The notes below the pieces were generated by a model. The model was not told where the DNA came from. It ran no database searches and was given only the letters and a program-made list of their open reading frames with translations. A program made the position numbers and the translations under genes. 64,000 nt of DNA, taken from positions 186,001 to 250,000 of the forward strand of contig NZ_JAHDTF010000008.1 of NCBI RefSeq assembly GCF_018531465.1. Direction: 5' to 3'. This document shows, piece by piece, positions 33,298-41,524 of the stretch (position 1 is the first letter of the stretch; the number at the start of each line of letters is the position of its first letter). The stretch comes from Sphaerisporangium fuscum (GTDB lineage Bacteria > Actinomycetota > Actinomycetes > Streptosporangiales > Streptosporangiaceae).

Positions 33298-34208
33298 GAG
33301 TCGCTCTCGTCGCGCTCGGCGAGGAAGCGCTCGAACTGCGCGGCCAGCTCGTCGCCCGTCGGCATCGGACTGCTCTCGGCCAGCAGGCTCTCGCGCTCCT
33401 CGCCGGCGGTGAACGCGTCGTACTGCTGCTCCAGGCCGTGGATCGCCGTGGACAGCTCGGCGGAGGCCACGATCTGCTCCTCGATCTCGGCCGTGGTCTT
33501 CTCGGCGGCGTCGCGCAGGCCTTCGAGGGGGAACACCAGCCCGGTGCTGAGCGCGACCGCCTCCAGGGCCGTGACGGCCGCGCGGGGGTACTCGGCCTGG
33601 GCGAGGTAGTGGGGGACGTGGACGGCGTACCCGAGCGCGTCGTGCCCCCTGGCGCCGAGGCGCAGCTCGATGAGGGCGGCGGCGCTGCCCGGCACCTGGA
33701 CCTTGCCGAAGGGGCTCGCCGGCCCGGTCGCGGCCCCGGCCAGCCCCGGCTTGGTGCCGTGGGCCGTCACCCCGAGGGGGCGGGTGTGCGGGACGGCCAT
33801 CGGGATGCCGTGCACGGTGACGAGCTTGCCGACGTTCAGGCGCGTGGCGAGGGTGCCGACGGCCTCGGTGAACAGCTCCCATTCGCGGTCGGGCTCCGGC
33901 CCGCTCATCACCAGGAACGGCGTGCCGGCGGCGTCGCGCGCCAGGTGGACGGCGAGCTCGGGGGACTCGCAGTCGACCCAGTGGTCGGTGTCGAAGGTCA
34001 TCAGGGGACGCCGTGACCGGTAGTCGAGCAGACGGTCCACGTCGAACGTCGCCACGACCCGGTGCTCCAGCTCGGCGAGCAGGTGTCCGACGGCGAGCCG
34101 GCCGGCCCCTCCGGCGTCCACGAAGCCCTCGAAGTGGTAGAGCAGCACCGGATCGGTCAGCTCAGGGACGTCACCGCTGAGCCGGTAGAGATCCGTCGGG
34201 TCGAACAC
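33294..34208 (-). CDS. PAC2 family protein
   Basis: A 304-residue actinobacterial PAC2 protein, related to archaeal and eukaryotic proteasome assembly chaperones. The N-terminal DPVLLYHFEGFVDAGGAG, then VDRLLDYRSRRPLMTFD, SGPEPDREW and VTVHGIPMAVPHTRP are typical. An acidic, charged C-terminal helix region follows. Actinomycetes possess a proteasome, but whether this protein acts in its assembly is not settled. It forms a unit with the overlapping oxidoreductase gene; this pairing gives no clear functional hint. Confidence 0.85.
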   Translation of the reverse strand: MFDPTDLYRLSGDVPELTDPVLLYHFEGFVDAGGAGRLAVGHLLAELEHRVVATFDVDRLLDYRSRRPLMTFDTDHWVDCESPELAVHLARDAAGTPFLVMSGPEPDREWELFTEAVGTLATRLNVGKLVTVHGIPMAVPHTRPLGVTAHGTKPGLAGAATGPASPFGKVQVPGSAAALIELRLGARGHDALGYAVHVPHYLAQAEYPRAAVTALEAVALSTGLVFPLEGLRDAAEKTTAEIEEQIVASAELSTAIHGLEQQYDAFTAGEERESLLAESSPMPTGDELAAQFERFLAERDESDS

Positions 34209-34598
34209 CTTGGTTCCCAGCCTTTCTTTCGTCTCTCAAGACAGAACCTATGGGATGTGCTGAGGATTCCGCCCGGCGTGTCGCCCGCTGACCGCGGTTC
34301 CGGCTCCGCTACCCCCGGTTTCCGGCCGCACACGCGGCCGGATGCGCCGCGCCGGGACCGTCCGCGCCCTGCCCGGGCGAGGCGGGCGACCGGGGGCGGA
34401 AGGCGCGCGCCCGCGCGGCCTTCCCGAGGACGCCGAGGTGGTGCGCGCGGGCCGCCGGTCCGTCCGAGGGTACGCCCTCCGGGCAGGGGTTCGGACGTGC
34501 CGAATTGCTTGAATGGTGCATGGAGAAAAGGGCATAGTTCCGATATTCGGGCATCTCATGCCGTAGTGGTCAAAACCTTTTGTTGGCATGATGTGCAG
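34209..34598. other. Divergent intergene, PAC2 to terpene synthase
   Basis: A 390-base gap. Bases about 34310-34500 are extremely GC-rich and proline/arginine-like in all frames without domain similarity. Bases 34500-34598 are less GC-rich and should hold the terpene synthase promoter; no inverted repeat stands out. No small gene is supported. Confidence 0.4.
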
Positions 34599-35594
34599 AT
34601 GGCTGAGTCAGCGCACTCCGCACTCCTTCTCCCTGCTTTGACATGCCCGTTCCCCAGCTTGATCAGCCCCTACGCCGACCAGGTCGACAAGGAGACCTTC
34701 GCCTGGCTGACGGCGAGCCGCATGATCGAGGACCCGGCCGAGCTGGAGCGCTACCGCGAGGCGGGATACGGCTATCTGGGGGCCCGCACCTACCCCTACG
34801 CCGGCCACGAGATGCTCCGCCTGGTCACCGACTGGTGCGTTTGGCTGTTCGCCTTCGACGACGCGTTCTGCGAGTCGGACCGGCGGGCCGCCGAGATCGC
34901 CCGGGCGCTGCCGCTCCTGCTGACCGTCCTGGACGACCTGGAGACCGGCGCGCGCGTCGAGAACCCCTTCGCCCGGTCGATGCTCGACATCAAGGGACGC
35001 GTCGCCGCCGCCGGCGACGCCGACCAGCTCGACCGCTGGCGCTCGGTGGTCAAGGACTACCTGTTCGCGCAGGTATGGGAGGCGGCCAACCGGGAGGACG
35101 CCGTCGTCCCCACCTACGGCGACTACATCTTCATGCGCCGCAGGACCGGCGCCATGCTGACCGTGTTCGCGCTGGTCGACCTCGCCACCGGCCGTCCCCT
35201 CACCACCGACGAATGGCGCCACCCCGACATGCGCGCCATCTCCCAGAGCGCCAACGACGTGGTGGTGTGGGACAACGACCTGCTCTCCTACGCCAAGGAG
35301 AGGGACGGCGTCAACTCCCGCAACAACCTGGTCAACGTGCTCGCCCGGCACCGGCACCACTCCATCCAGGACGCCATGAACCAGATCGGGCGCATGCGCG
35401 ACGACGCCATCCTCCGGATGCTCGACCTGCGCGCGCGGCTCGAACAGATGAACTCCCCCGCCGTCGACGCGTACGTGCGGGGCCTGGAGCACTGGATCAG
35501 CGGCAGCGTCGCCTACTCCCTGACCAGCACGAGGTACACCCGGGCCTGGGAGGGGGTGGCCACCCCGGCCGTCGGCCCTCGCCAGCGGAACTGA
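34599..35594 (+). CDS. Class I terpene synthase
   Basis: A 331-residue bacterial terpene cyclase. The metal-binding aspartate-rich motif is FAFDDAFCE (DDxxxE, about residues 86-94) and the NSE motif is NDLLSYAKE (about 225-233), with an upstream Arg sensor and a C-terminal RY pair (TSTRYTRAW). The length is normal for single-domain sesquiterpene or monoterpene/homoterpene synthases. The start is ATG 34599 without a strong ribosome site. No prenyltransferase or P450 is adjacent, and the convergent neighbour is a STAND ATPase. The cyclisation product cannot be predicted from sequence by eye. Confidence 0.9.
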   Translation: MAESAHSALLLPALTCPFPSLISPYADQVDKETFAWLTASRMIEDPAELERYREAGYGYLGARTYPYAGHEMLRLVTDWCVWLFAFDDAFCESDRRAAEIARALPLLLTVLDDLETGARVENPFARSMLDIKGRVAAAGDADQLDRWRSVVKDYLFAQVWEAANREDAVVPTYGDYIFMRRRTGAMLTVFALVDLATGRPLTTDEWRHPDMRAISQSANDVVVWDNDLLSYAKERDGVNSRNNLVNVLARHRHHSIQDAMNQIGRMRDDAILRMLDLRARLEQMNSPAVDAYVRGLEHWISGSVAYSLTSTRYTRAWEGVATPAVGPRQRN

Positions 35595-35602
35595 ACTGAG
35601 GG

Positions 35603-37705
35603 CTAGGAGGTCGGGTCGATCTCGCCCATGGCGTAGCTGACGGCCTCGTCGAAGTTCATCTCGCCGCCCCGCCGGTAGGCGGCGGCGTAGGAGTCCTCGC
35701 CGAGCAGGCGCTTGCACTCCTTGACGCACTGCTCGTGCTCGGTGCTGAAGAACGGCGAGCCGAACTGCGGGAGGCCGAACAGCTGCCAGTTGGCGTGCGC
35801 CGCGCCGAGGATGTGCGCCCCCCGCGTGGGCTCGCCCATGTCGACGGCCAGCTGCGCCAGCGTCTCCATCGCCAGGACCGCGCCGAGCACGTCGTGGAAG
35901 TGCCGCTTGATGCGCAGCGACTCCTGGGCGCTGCGCACGGCGTCCTCGCGGCGGCCCGTCATGCGTTCGATCGCCGAGGTCGCCCACACCGCGTACGAGC
36001 GCAGCCACAGCTCCCCGCGCTCGGCGCACAGCTGGCGGCAGTCGCGCAGCAGCGACTCGGCCTCGGTGAGCTCGTTCTGCTGGGTGAGCACCACCGCGAG
36101 CTCGACGATGGCGGGCAGCAGACCGGGGTTCAGCTCGCGGCCGCTGCGGTGGAACTCGATCGCCACGCCCAGCAGGGCCGTCGCCTTGTGCAGGTCGCCC
36201 TGCAGGAACGCGGCCGTGCCCTGCATCTTCGTCGCCAGGATCACCGCCACCGAGTCGCCCACGCGCACCGCGTCGGCGGCGCAGTCCTCCGCGGCCTGCA
36301 GCGCGCCCGCCGTGTCGCCCTGGGCGCTGCGCACGTACGCCAGCACCCACAGCGCCTTGCACCGCTCCTTGCTCGGCTTGGGGGAGGCGCTGAGCGCCCG
36401 CTCGAGGTACAGCCGGCCCTCGCGGGCGAACCCGCAGGCGACCCACATGAACCACAGCGACGACAGCAGGTCGAGGGACGTGCGCGCCTCCGCCGGGTCG
36501 CCCAGGCAGTAGTCGAGCGCCGCGCGGATGTTGTCGTGCTCCTGCCGCATCCGCCCGAACCAGTAGACCTGGCGCGGGCCCGACCAGGAGTGCTCGCCGC
36601 GCTCGGCCAGCCGGAGGTAGTAGTCGCGGTGGCGGCGCCGCACCCATTCGGTCTCGCCGAGCTTGTCGAGCCACTCCCTGCCGTAGGAGCGCAGCGTGTC
36701 GATGAGGCGGTACCGCACCCCGGCGCGCTCGTTGCCGCTCATCAGGATCGACTTCTCGACCAGGCCCGAGATGAGGTCCATGACGTTCTCGGCGGGGAGG
36801 TTCTCGCTGGCGCACACGTAGCGGGCGGCCTCCAGCTCGAAGTCGCCCGCGAAGATCGACAGGCGGGCCCAGAGCAGGCGCTCGGCGGGCTCGCACAGCT
36901 CGTGGCTCCACCCGATGGCCGCGCGGAGGGTCTGGTGCCGGGGCAGGGCCGTACGGCTCGCGCCGGCGAGCAGGCTGAAACGATCGGTCAGCAGCGCGAG
37001 GATCTGCTCGACCGAGAGCGCGCGCAGCCGCACCGAGGCGAGCTCGATGGCCAGCGGGATGCCGTCGAGACGGCGGCACAGCTCGGCGACGGGCCCGATG
37101 TTGTCCTCGTCGACGGTGAACCCGGGGACGACGCCGCCGGCGCGTTCGGCGAACAGCTGCACCGACTCGTTGACGAACGGGCTCTCGCCGTCGTCGTCGC
37201 CCGGCACCAGCAGGGGAGCGACCGGGATGGTCTGCTCGCCCTGGACGCCGAGCGACTGCCTGCTGGTCGCCAGGATGCGCACGTGCGGGGCCTCACGCAG
37301 CAGCCGGTCCATCAGCTCCGCGCAGGCCTCCAGGAGGTGCTCGCAGGAGTCGACCACCAGCAGGACCCTGCGGGGGCTCAGCCACTCGGTGAGCGTCTCG
37401 GCCTCGGGCCTGGCGGACTGGTCGGCGATGCCGAGCGCGGCGTTGAAGGCGTGCTGCACCATCGTCTTGTCCTGCAGGCGGGACAGGTCGACGTACCACA
37501 CGCCGTCGGCGAACTGCGGGCCGACCTGGTGGGCGACGCGCAGGGCCGTGCGCGACTTGCCCACCCCTCCGATGCCGGTCACCGTGACGAGCCGGGAGTC
37601 CTGAAGGCGCTGCCTGATGGTGGCGAGCAGCCGTTCCCTGCCGACGAAGCTGGTGAGCTCCGCGGGAAGGTTGCCCGTCCTGCGCCATCCTGCCGGGGTT
37701 GCCAT
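35603..37705 (-). CDS. STAND-type ATPase with TPR region, no DNA-binding domain
   Basis: A 700-residue AfsR-like NB-ARC protein: FVGRERLLATIRQRL, Walker A GIGGVGKSR (about residue 45), Walker B RVLLVVDSCEHLL (about 115), LATSRQSLGV and GIPLAIELASVRLRALS, then a winged-helix and TPR region to the end. Related LuxR/SARP regulators carry a DNA-binding domain at the N- or C-terminus; here neither is present, and the end DEAVSYAMGEIDPTS is typical of proteins that simply stop. ATG 37705 has GAGG six bases upstream. It is convergent with the terpene synthase (8-base gap). Role: signal-dependent ATPase switch with an unknown partner. Confidence 0.82.
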   Translation of the reverse strand: MATPAGWRRTGNLPAELTSFVGRERLLATIRQRLQDSRLVTVTGIGGVGKSRTALRVAHQVGPQFADGVWYVDLSRLQDKTMVQHAFNAALGIADQSARPEAETLTEWLSPRRVLLVVDSCEHLLEACAELMDRLLREAPHVRILATSRQSLGVQGEQTIPVAPLLVPGDDDGESPFVNESVQLFAERAGGVVPGFTVDEDNIGPVAELCRRLDGIPLAIELASVRLRALSVEQILALLTDRFSLLAGASRTALPRHQTLRAAIGWSHELCEPAERLLWARLSIFAGDFELEAARYVCASENLPAENVMDLISGLVEKSILMSGNERAGVRYRLIDTLRSYGREWLDKLGETEWVRRRHRDYYLRLAERGEHSWSGPRQVYWFGRMRQEHDNIRAALDYCLGDPAEARTSLDLLSSLWFMWVACGFAREGRLYLERALSASPKPSKERCKALWVLAYVRSAQGDTAGALQAAEDCAADAVRVGDSVAVILATKMQGTAAFLQGDLHKATALLGVAIEFHRSGRELNPGLLPAIVELAVVLTQQNELTEAESLLRDCRQLCAERGELWLRSYAVWATSAIERMTGRREDAVRSAQESLRIKRHFHDVLGAVLAMETLAQLAVDMGEPTRGAHILGAAHANWQLFGLPQFGSPFFSTEHEQCVKECKRLLGEDSYAAAYRRGGEMNFDEAVSYAMGEIDPTS

Positions 37706-37902
37706 GGGCCGCCTCACGTGGGGTCGTTCCGGCGTGCTGCCTGCATCCGCATCGTACCCGTGCGGGCCGTTAGCTGTCCTTGTGCCGCAGATGTGCGCCC
37801 GAGATGTGCCCTCCGATGGAGGAACACCCTGTACGCAGGGAAAGGGACGTCTTGATGCAGGGGGGACCGACGGGCGGCCGGTGGGGCGCGTAGCATTGTG
37901 CC

Positions 37903-38070
37903 GTGACTGTGCATGAGCCGGATGACCTGCGTCCGGTGGACCTCTTCGATGAGGGGCTGCCGGTGCTTCCCGACCAGACGAGTGACGACACCGACCTCGG
38001 GTGGGGTGAGTGGAGTTCGTCTGACAACGTGTCTCGGCTGCTGGAGGAGCGCCCCCCGCACTGGGACTGA
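37903..38070 (+). CDS. Small acidic conserved protein (leaderless)
   Basis: A 55-residue acidic protein, VTVHEPDDLRPVDLFDEGLP, then VLPDQTSDDTDLGWGEWSSS and LLEERPPHWD. The DQTxDDTDxGWGE core and the RPPHWD end recur in small uncharacterised actinobacterial proteins as far as I recall. A TAGCAT -10-like element lies exactly six bases before the GTG, so it is probably translated from a leaderless mRNA. The stop is followed, seven bases on, by the dispersed element (copy C). Function unknown; too short for most gene finders. Confidence 0.7.
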   Translation: MTVHEPDDLRPVDLFDEGLPVLPDQTSDDTDLGWGEWSSSDNVSRLLEERPPHWD

Positions 38071-38076
38071 CATGTC

Positions 38077-38179
38077 GCCTGTTCTCCGCACGAGCCCGAA
38101 TCTCCCTGGTGAGGCCCTGTGTGGTCCTGTGCCATCAGTGATCGACCCGGGTCGATGAGGGCGATGTGCGGAAACGGGC
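38077..38179 (+). repeat. Dispersed inverted-repeat element, copy C
   Basis: A 103-base copy with ends GCCTGTTCTCCGCAC (38077-38091) and GTGCGGAAACGGGC (38166-38179). Compared with copy B, the left 33 bases differ at only two or so positions and the right 45 at about six, while about 22 bases in the middle differ. ATCGACCCGGGTCGAT (38141-38156) is a perfect internal palindrome. It lies between the small acidic gene and the convergent membrane protein gene. Confidence 0.7.
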
Positions 38180-38236
38180 GTCGGGAACGGCCTTCGAGCG
38201 GATCATCGTCCGACGGGGGCCCATCACGTGAAAAGA

Positions 38237-38273
38237 CACGGCCCGAAGGCTGATCCTCAGCCTTCGGGCCGTG
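38237..38273 (-). terminator. Strong intrinsic terminator for the 38305-39606 gene
   Basis: CACGGCCCGAAGGCTGA (38237-38253) pairs perfectly with TCAGCCTTCGGGCCGTG (38257-38273) around a TCC loop, a 17-base-pair stem. On the minus strand it is followed by TCTTTTCACG (complement of AAAAG at 38231-38235), a classic intrinsic terminator 32 bases after that gene's stop. Confidence 0.85.
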
Positions 38274-38304
38274 ACCCGGCTCACCGTCCGTACGGGCGGA
38301 TGCT

Positions 38305-39606
38305 CTAGATGCCGACGGGGTCGGGCGACGGCGAGGAGCCGTTCATCGAGAACACCTGCCGCGGACGCTCGGCGCGGTCGGCCTTCTCGCCGCCCTCGGG
38401 GACGACGATCGCCGGGAAGGTGCCGGTGTCGATGATGCCGTGCTCGTTGTACGCCGCCTCGATCAGGGCGTGGGCGCGCGGCTCCAGCTTCCACAGGGCG
38501 CGGTACTCCCGGGCCGTGGCCAGCGAGATGCCGGTCTCGCTCGCGATGTCGGCCGCGCGGGGCACGATCCTGCGCTCGATCTGCTTGTCCCAGTACTGCC
38601 GGGCGGCGCGCATCAGGGCCGCGCGTTGGGAGGGATCGACGGCGGGCGCCTGCTCCGGCTCCACCATCTCGGCCTCCTCTTCCTCGTCGTCGAGGTAGGC
38701 GGCGGAGGCGGGCAGGGCCTGGGGCTTGGCCTTCTCGTCGTCCTCGGGGGCCCACGGCACCGGCGGGCGCAGGTCCATCAGGGCGCTGGTGTTGTACAGC
38801 GCGCCGATCTGCGAGAGCAGGGCCTCCTGGCGCGCCGGGTCCACCGCGAGGCCGGTGTGCTCCACGGCCTGGTCCATCACCTTGTCGAGCCTGGCGAGCG
38901 CCGCGCGCATCTTGCGGTCGGAGGCGCCGGCCTCGCGCAGGGCGCGGGCACGCTTGGCGGCGAGCGCGACGCGGGTCAGCCTGCGGTGGGCGTCCACCTC
39001 GCTCGCGGTGCGGTCGCTGACCTCGGCGAGCCCGAGCCGTACCATCGCCCGCTCCGGGGTGAACCGCCACTTGATGCGGGAACGGCCGGTGATGCGGTGC
39101 CGCTCGATGGCCATGCCCCGCTCCCACAGCCAGGCGGCGACCAGGGGCGCGGCGAGGCGGAAGACCGCCTCGGCGAGGCTGCGGGCGTCCATGCTGGACA
39201 GCACCGCCGAAAGGCAGGTGAGGGCCCAGACGGCCATGCCGTCGATGCCGGCGGAGAAGTTCTCGCGCATGTTGCGGCGCGCCCGGACGGCGCTGGTGAT
39301 GACCGCGACCTCGATGAACGCGAAGAGCAGCAGCCGCAGCGGGCCGTCGAAACCGAGCACGTCACCGGAGAAGCGCCACATGCCCTGCGCCGACACGCCG
39401 GTGGCGATGCAGGCGGCGACGATGGTGAGGATGTCCTCCGCCGGACGGTTCTCGGCGAAGCGGCGGAAGGCGCGGGAGGCCGCGCGGTAGGCGGTGCGAA
39501 GAGCGAAGTAGGCCAGGACCAGAACGACCAGAGCGGACACGCAGATGATGGCCGTTTGGACCGGTTTGTCCGATACGAAGGTGGTGATCTGATCGATGGG
39601 GGGCAT
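38305..39606 (-). CDS. Multi-pass membrane protein with long cytoplasmic tail
   Basis: A 433-residue protein. Hydrophobic helices lie at about residues 18-38, 62-80, 88-106, 122-140 and 148-163, followed by a charged cytoplasmic region of about 260 residues. The tail has a basic helical part, an acidic run (DDEEEEAEMVEPE, about 315) and a final helix-turn-helix-like segment (AADIASETGISLATAREYRALWKL). The helical part recalls DUF2637/SpdB-type membrane proteins of actinomycete plasmids and integrative elements, with low certainty. A possible DNA-contacting tail on a membrane anchor suggests a role in DNA transfer or chromosome handling, but no other transfer gene is near. Confidence 0.6.
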   Translation of the reverse strand: MPPIDQITTFVSDKPVQTAIICVSALVVLVLAYFALRTAYRAASRAFRRFAENRPAEDILTIVAACIATGVSAQGMWRFSGDVLGFDGPLRLLLFAFIEVAVITSAVRARRNMRENFSAGIDGMAVWALTCLSAVLSSMDARSLAEAVFRLAAPLVAAWLWERGMAIERHRITGRSRIKWRFTPERAMVRLGLAEVSDRTASEVDAHRRLTRVALAAKRARALREAGASDRKMRAALARLDKVMDQAVEHTGLAVDPARQEALLSQIGALYNTSALMDLRPPVPWAPEDDEKAKPQALPASAAYLDDEEEEAEMVEPEQAPAVDPSQRAALMRAARQYWDKQIERRIVPRAADIASETGISLATAREYRALWKLEPRAHALIEAAYNEHGIIDTGTFPAIVVPEGGEKADRAERPRQVFSMNGSSPSPDPVGI

Positions 39607-39770
39607 CAGTCACTGTCCGTCATTCTCGATGTCCGACAGGGTTACCGAGAGGATCATTCCAGAATATCGCCAAGCATGTTCCCCGAAAGGGACATCGGTC
39701 TCAATCGAATCGGCGGCCTCGCCAGGCCCAGAGGCTTTTCCGCCACCTCCCGCCTCGATGCCGAGCGCAC

Positions 39771-39800
39771 CGCCGCCGGCCGGAAAGCCGGCCGGCGGCG
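39771..39800 (-). terminator. GC hairpin after the ABC-2 permease gene
   Basis: CGCCGCCGGCCGG (39771-39783) pairs perfectly with CCGGCCGGCGGCG (39788-39800) around a 4-base loop, about 60 bases past the stop of the minus-strand permease gene. No T run follows. The bases between (39805-39862) are notably AT-rich. The rest of the 39607-39862 gap shows no gene and should include the promoter of the membrane protein gene. Confidence 0.55.
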
Positions 39801-39862
39801 ATCCACCGGGATTTCATCATTGTTTATAGCTATTTGCCGCTTATGTCGTAGTGATAGCCGTG

Positions 39863-40651
39863 TCAGGCGATGTCCCTGCGGGCCGCGCGCGCCATGCCCA
39901 CCGCCGTCGGCGCCACGATCCACAGCAGAACCGACACCGCCAGACGGGCGGCCTCGCCGCCGGTCATGGTGCCCGCCGCGAGCGGCGCGCTGGTCGTCCC
40001 CAGGTCGAGCCATCCCGCCAGCACCTCGCCCACTCCGCCCAGCCGGGCGACGAGGCTGCCGAGCATCGGGACCGACAGGCAGATCACGATCGCGGCCGGG
40101 GCGTTCGTCAGCAGCATGCCCATGGCGAGCCCCGTCGCGACCACCAGGACGTTCCCCGCCGTCCAGCCCAGCAGGGCGAGCGGCGGAAGGTCCCAGACGG
40201 CCGGGACACCCTGGAGGCGGGCGGTGACGGCCGTCGCGGCCACGCCGGCCAGGGCCGCGAACAGGGAGGCGACCACGGCGAGGACCAGCGGCGGCACGCA
40301 CTTGGCCGCCAGCACCCGTACCCTCCGCGGTTCCAGCGCGAAGGTGACCAGCGCCGTACGGTGCGCCCACTCGCCGGTCACCGTGAGGATGCCGAGCACG
40401 GGGAGCAGGGTGCCGTACCCGATCCCGGCGGTCCCCGTCAGCATGTGCAGGCGGGGGCCCGCGACGGTCCCGCGGCCGGCGACGAACACGACCGTCATCA
40501 CCACCAGCAGCGCCGTCATCAGCATGCTGCCGCGCGTGTCGAACAGCTTGCGCGTCTCGACCGCCAGCAACCGGCGGAACGGGATCCCCGCCGGGGGCGG
40601 ATCGTCGTGCCGCGCCGTGCCAGGACTACCGCCCGGATGGGGTCCGTTCAT
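39863..40651 (-). CDS. ABC-2 type permease
   Basis: A 262-residue membrane protein with six hydrophobic segments. The opening FRRLLAVETRKLFDTRGSML is the ABC-2 permease signature (an ExxKLxxTR cytoplasmic helix before the first span). It overlaps the ATPase gene by four bases (ATGA) and is translated after it. Such two-gene systems near a NarL-type two-component pair are common stress- or antibiotic-responsive exporters. A GC hairpin follows the stop. Confidence 0.83.
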   Translation of the reverse strand: MNGPHPGGSPGTARHDDPPPAGIPFRRLLAVETRKLFDTRGSMLMTALLVVMTVVFVAGRGTVAGPRLHMLTGTAGIGYGTLLPVLGILTVTGEWAHRTALVTFALEPRRVRVLAAKCVPPLVLAVVASLFAALAGVAATAVTARLQGVPAVWDLPPLALLGWTAGNVLVVATGLAMGMLLTNAPAAIVICLSVPMLGSLVARLGGVGEVLAGWLDLGTTSAPLAAGTMTGGEAARLAVSVLLWIVAPTAVGMARAARRDIA

Positions 40652-41361
40652 GACGCGCTCCGATCCGCTCCGGCGGTCGCTTCGAGGAAGACCTGCTCCA
40701 GGCTGCGGCCCCGGGTGAGCTCGCCGATGCCGCCACGGGCCACCACCCGGCCGCGGGCGATCAACACGATCTGGTCGGCCACCTGCTCGACCTCGTGCAA
40801 CTGGTGCGAGCTCAGCAGCACCGAGCATCCCGAGGCGGCCAGGTCCCGCAGCAGTTCCCGCATCCAGCGGACCCCCTGCGGGTCCAGCCCGTTGGCGGGC
40901 TCGTCCAGGATGAGGACCCCGGGACGGCCGAGAAGGGCGTGCGCGATGCCGAGCCGCTGCCGCATGCCGAGGGAGTAGCCGCCCACCCGCCGTCCGCCCT
41001 CCCCGCGCGACAGCCCCACCAGGTCGAGGACCTCCTCGACCCGCGACGCCGGCAGGCCGAGCGTCATCGCGCCGAGGGTCAGGATCTCCCGGCCCGTGCG
41101 GCCCGGATGCTGGGCCCCGGCGTCGAGCAGCGTGCCCACCTGACGGCCGGGGCAGGCCAGCTCGGCGTACGGCCGGCCGAGTACGGTGGCGGTGCCCGAG
41201 GTGGCGCGGGAGAGCCCGGCCAGGATGCGCAGGGCGGTCGACTTCCCGGCGCCGTTGGGCCCGAGGAATCCGGTGACGCCGCCCGGTCCGACGGTGAAGG
41301 ACACCTCGTCCAGCGCCTTCACGCCTCTGTACGTCTTGGTGACGCGGTTGAACTGGATCAC
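40648..41361 (-). CDS. ABC transporter ATPase
   Basis: A 237-residue ATPase: Walker A GPNGAGKSTAL, signature YSLGMRQRLGIAHAL, Walker B VLILDEPANGLDPQG, and the switch SSHQLHEVEQ. It belongs to the CcmA-like drug/bacitracin export group. It begins an operon with the permease and is divergent from the histidine kinase gene across 163 bases, with a direct-repeat operator candidate at 41452-41485. That geometry suggests regulation by the adjacent response regulator. Confidence 0.88.
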   Translation of the reverse strand: MIQFNRVTKTYRGVKALDEVSFTVGPGGVTGFLGPNGAGKSTALRILAGLSRATSGTATVLGRPYAELACPGRQVGTLLDAGAQHPGRTGREILTLGAMTLGLPASRVEEVLDLVGLSRGEGGRRVGGYSLGMRQRLGIAHALLGRPGVLILDEPANGLDPQGVRWMRELLRDLAASGCSVLLSSHQLHEVEQVADQIVLIARGRVVARGGIGELTRGRSLEQVFLEATAGADRSAS

Positions 41362-41451
41362 CTCTTCAGTTCACCGGTCAGGGCGGCCGCCGGTCATCGG
41401 ACGCGGGTCGAGGCTCCGCCCGCCCGGGGGCGCGCTCCGCCGTCCCCTTTC

Positions 41452-41485
41452 TCGACCCAGGTCCATAGGGACATCGACCCAGGTC
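41452..41485. promoter_or_regulatory. 12-bp direct repeat between divergent ABC and kinase genes
   Basis: TCGACCCAGGTC occurs at 41452-41463 and 41474-41485, 22 bases apart, about two helical turns. It lies between the divergent ATPase (start 41361) and kinase (start 41525) genes. A tandem site for the NarL-type regulator at 42678 is the simplest reading. Confidence 0.6.
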
Positions 41486-41524
41486 GCTGGGGTGACCGCC
41501 CCGGCGGTCCATACCCTGTTCGGT

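Noticed and set aside
32257..33882. 541-codon version of the Gfo/Idh oxidoreductase
   Set aside because: The extra N-terminal part is antisense to the PAC2 gene; the Rossmann motif starts right after GTG 33297, which overlaps the PAC2 stop.
34608..37079. Minus-strand frame of 823 codons over the terpene synthase and STAND genes
   Set aside because: It crosses two real genes, is Arg/Pro/Ala-rich, and shows no domain; composition typical of a shadow.
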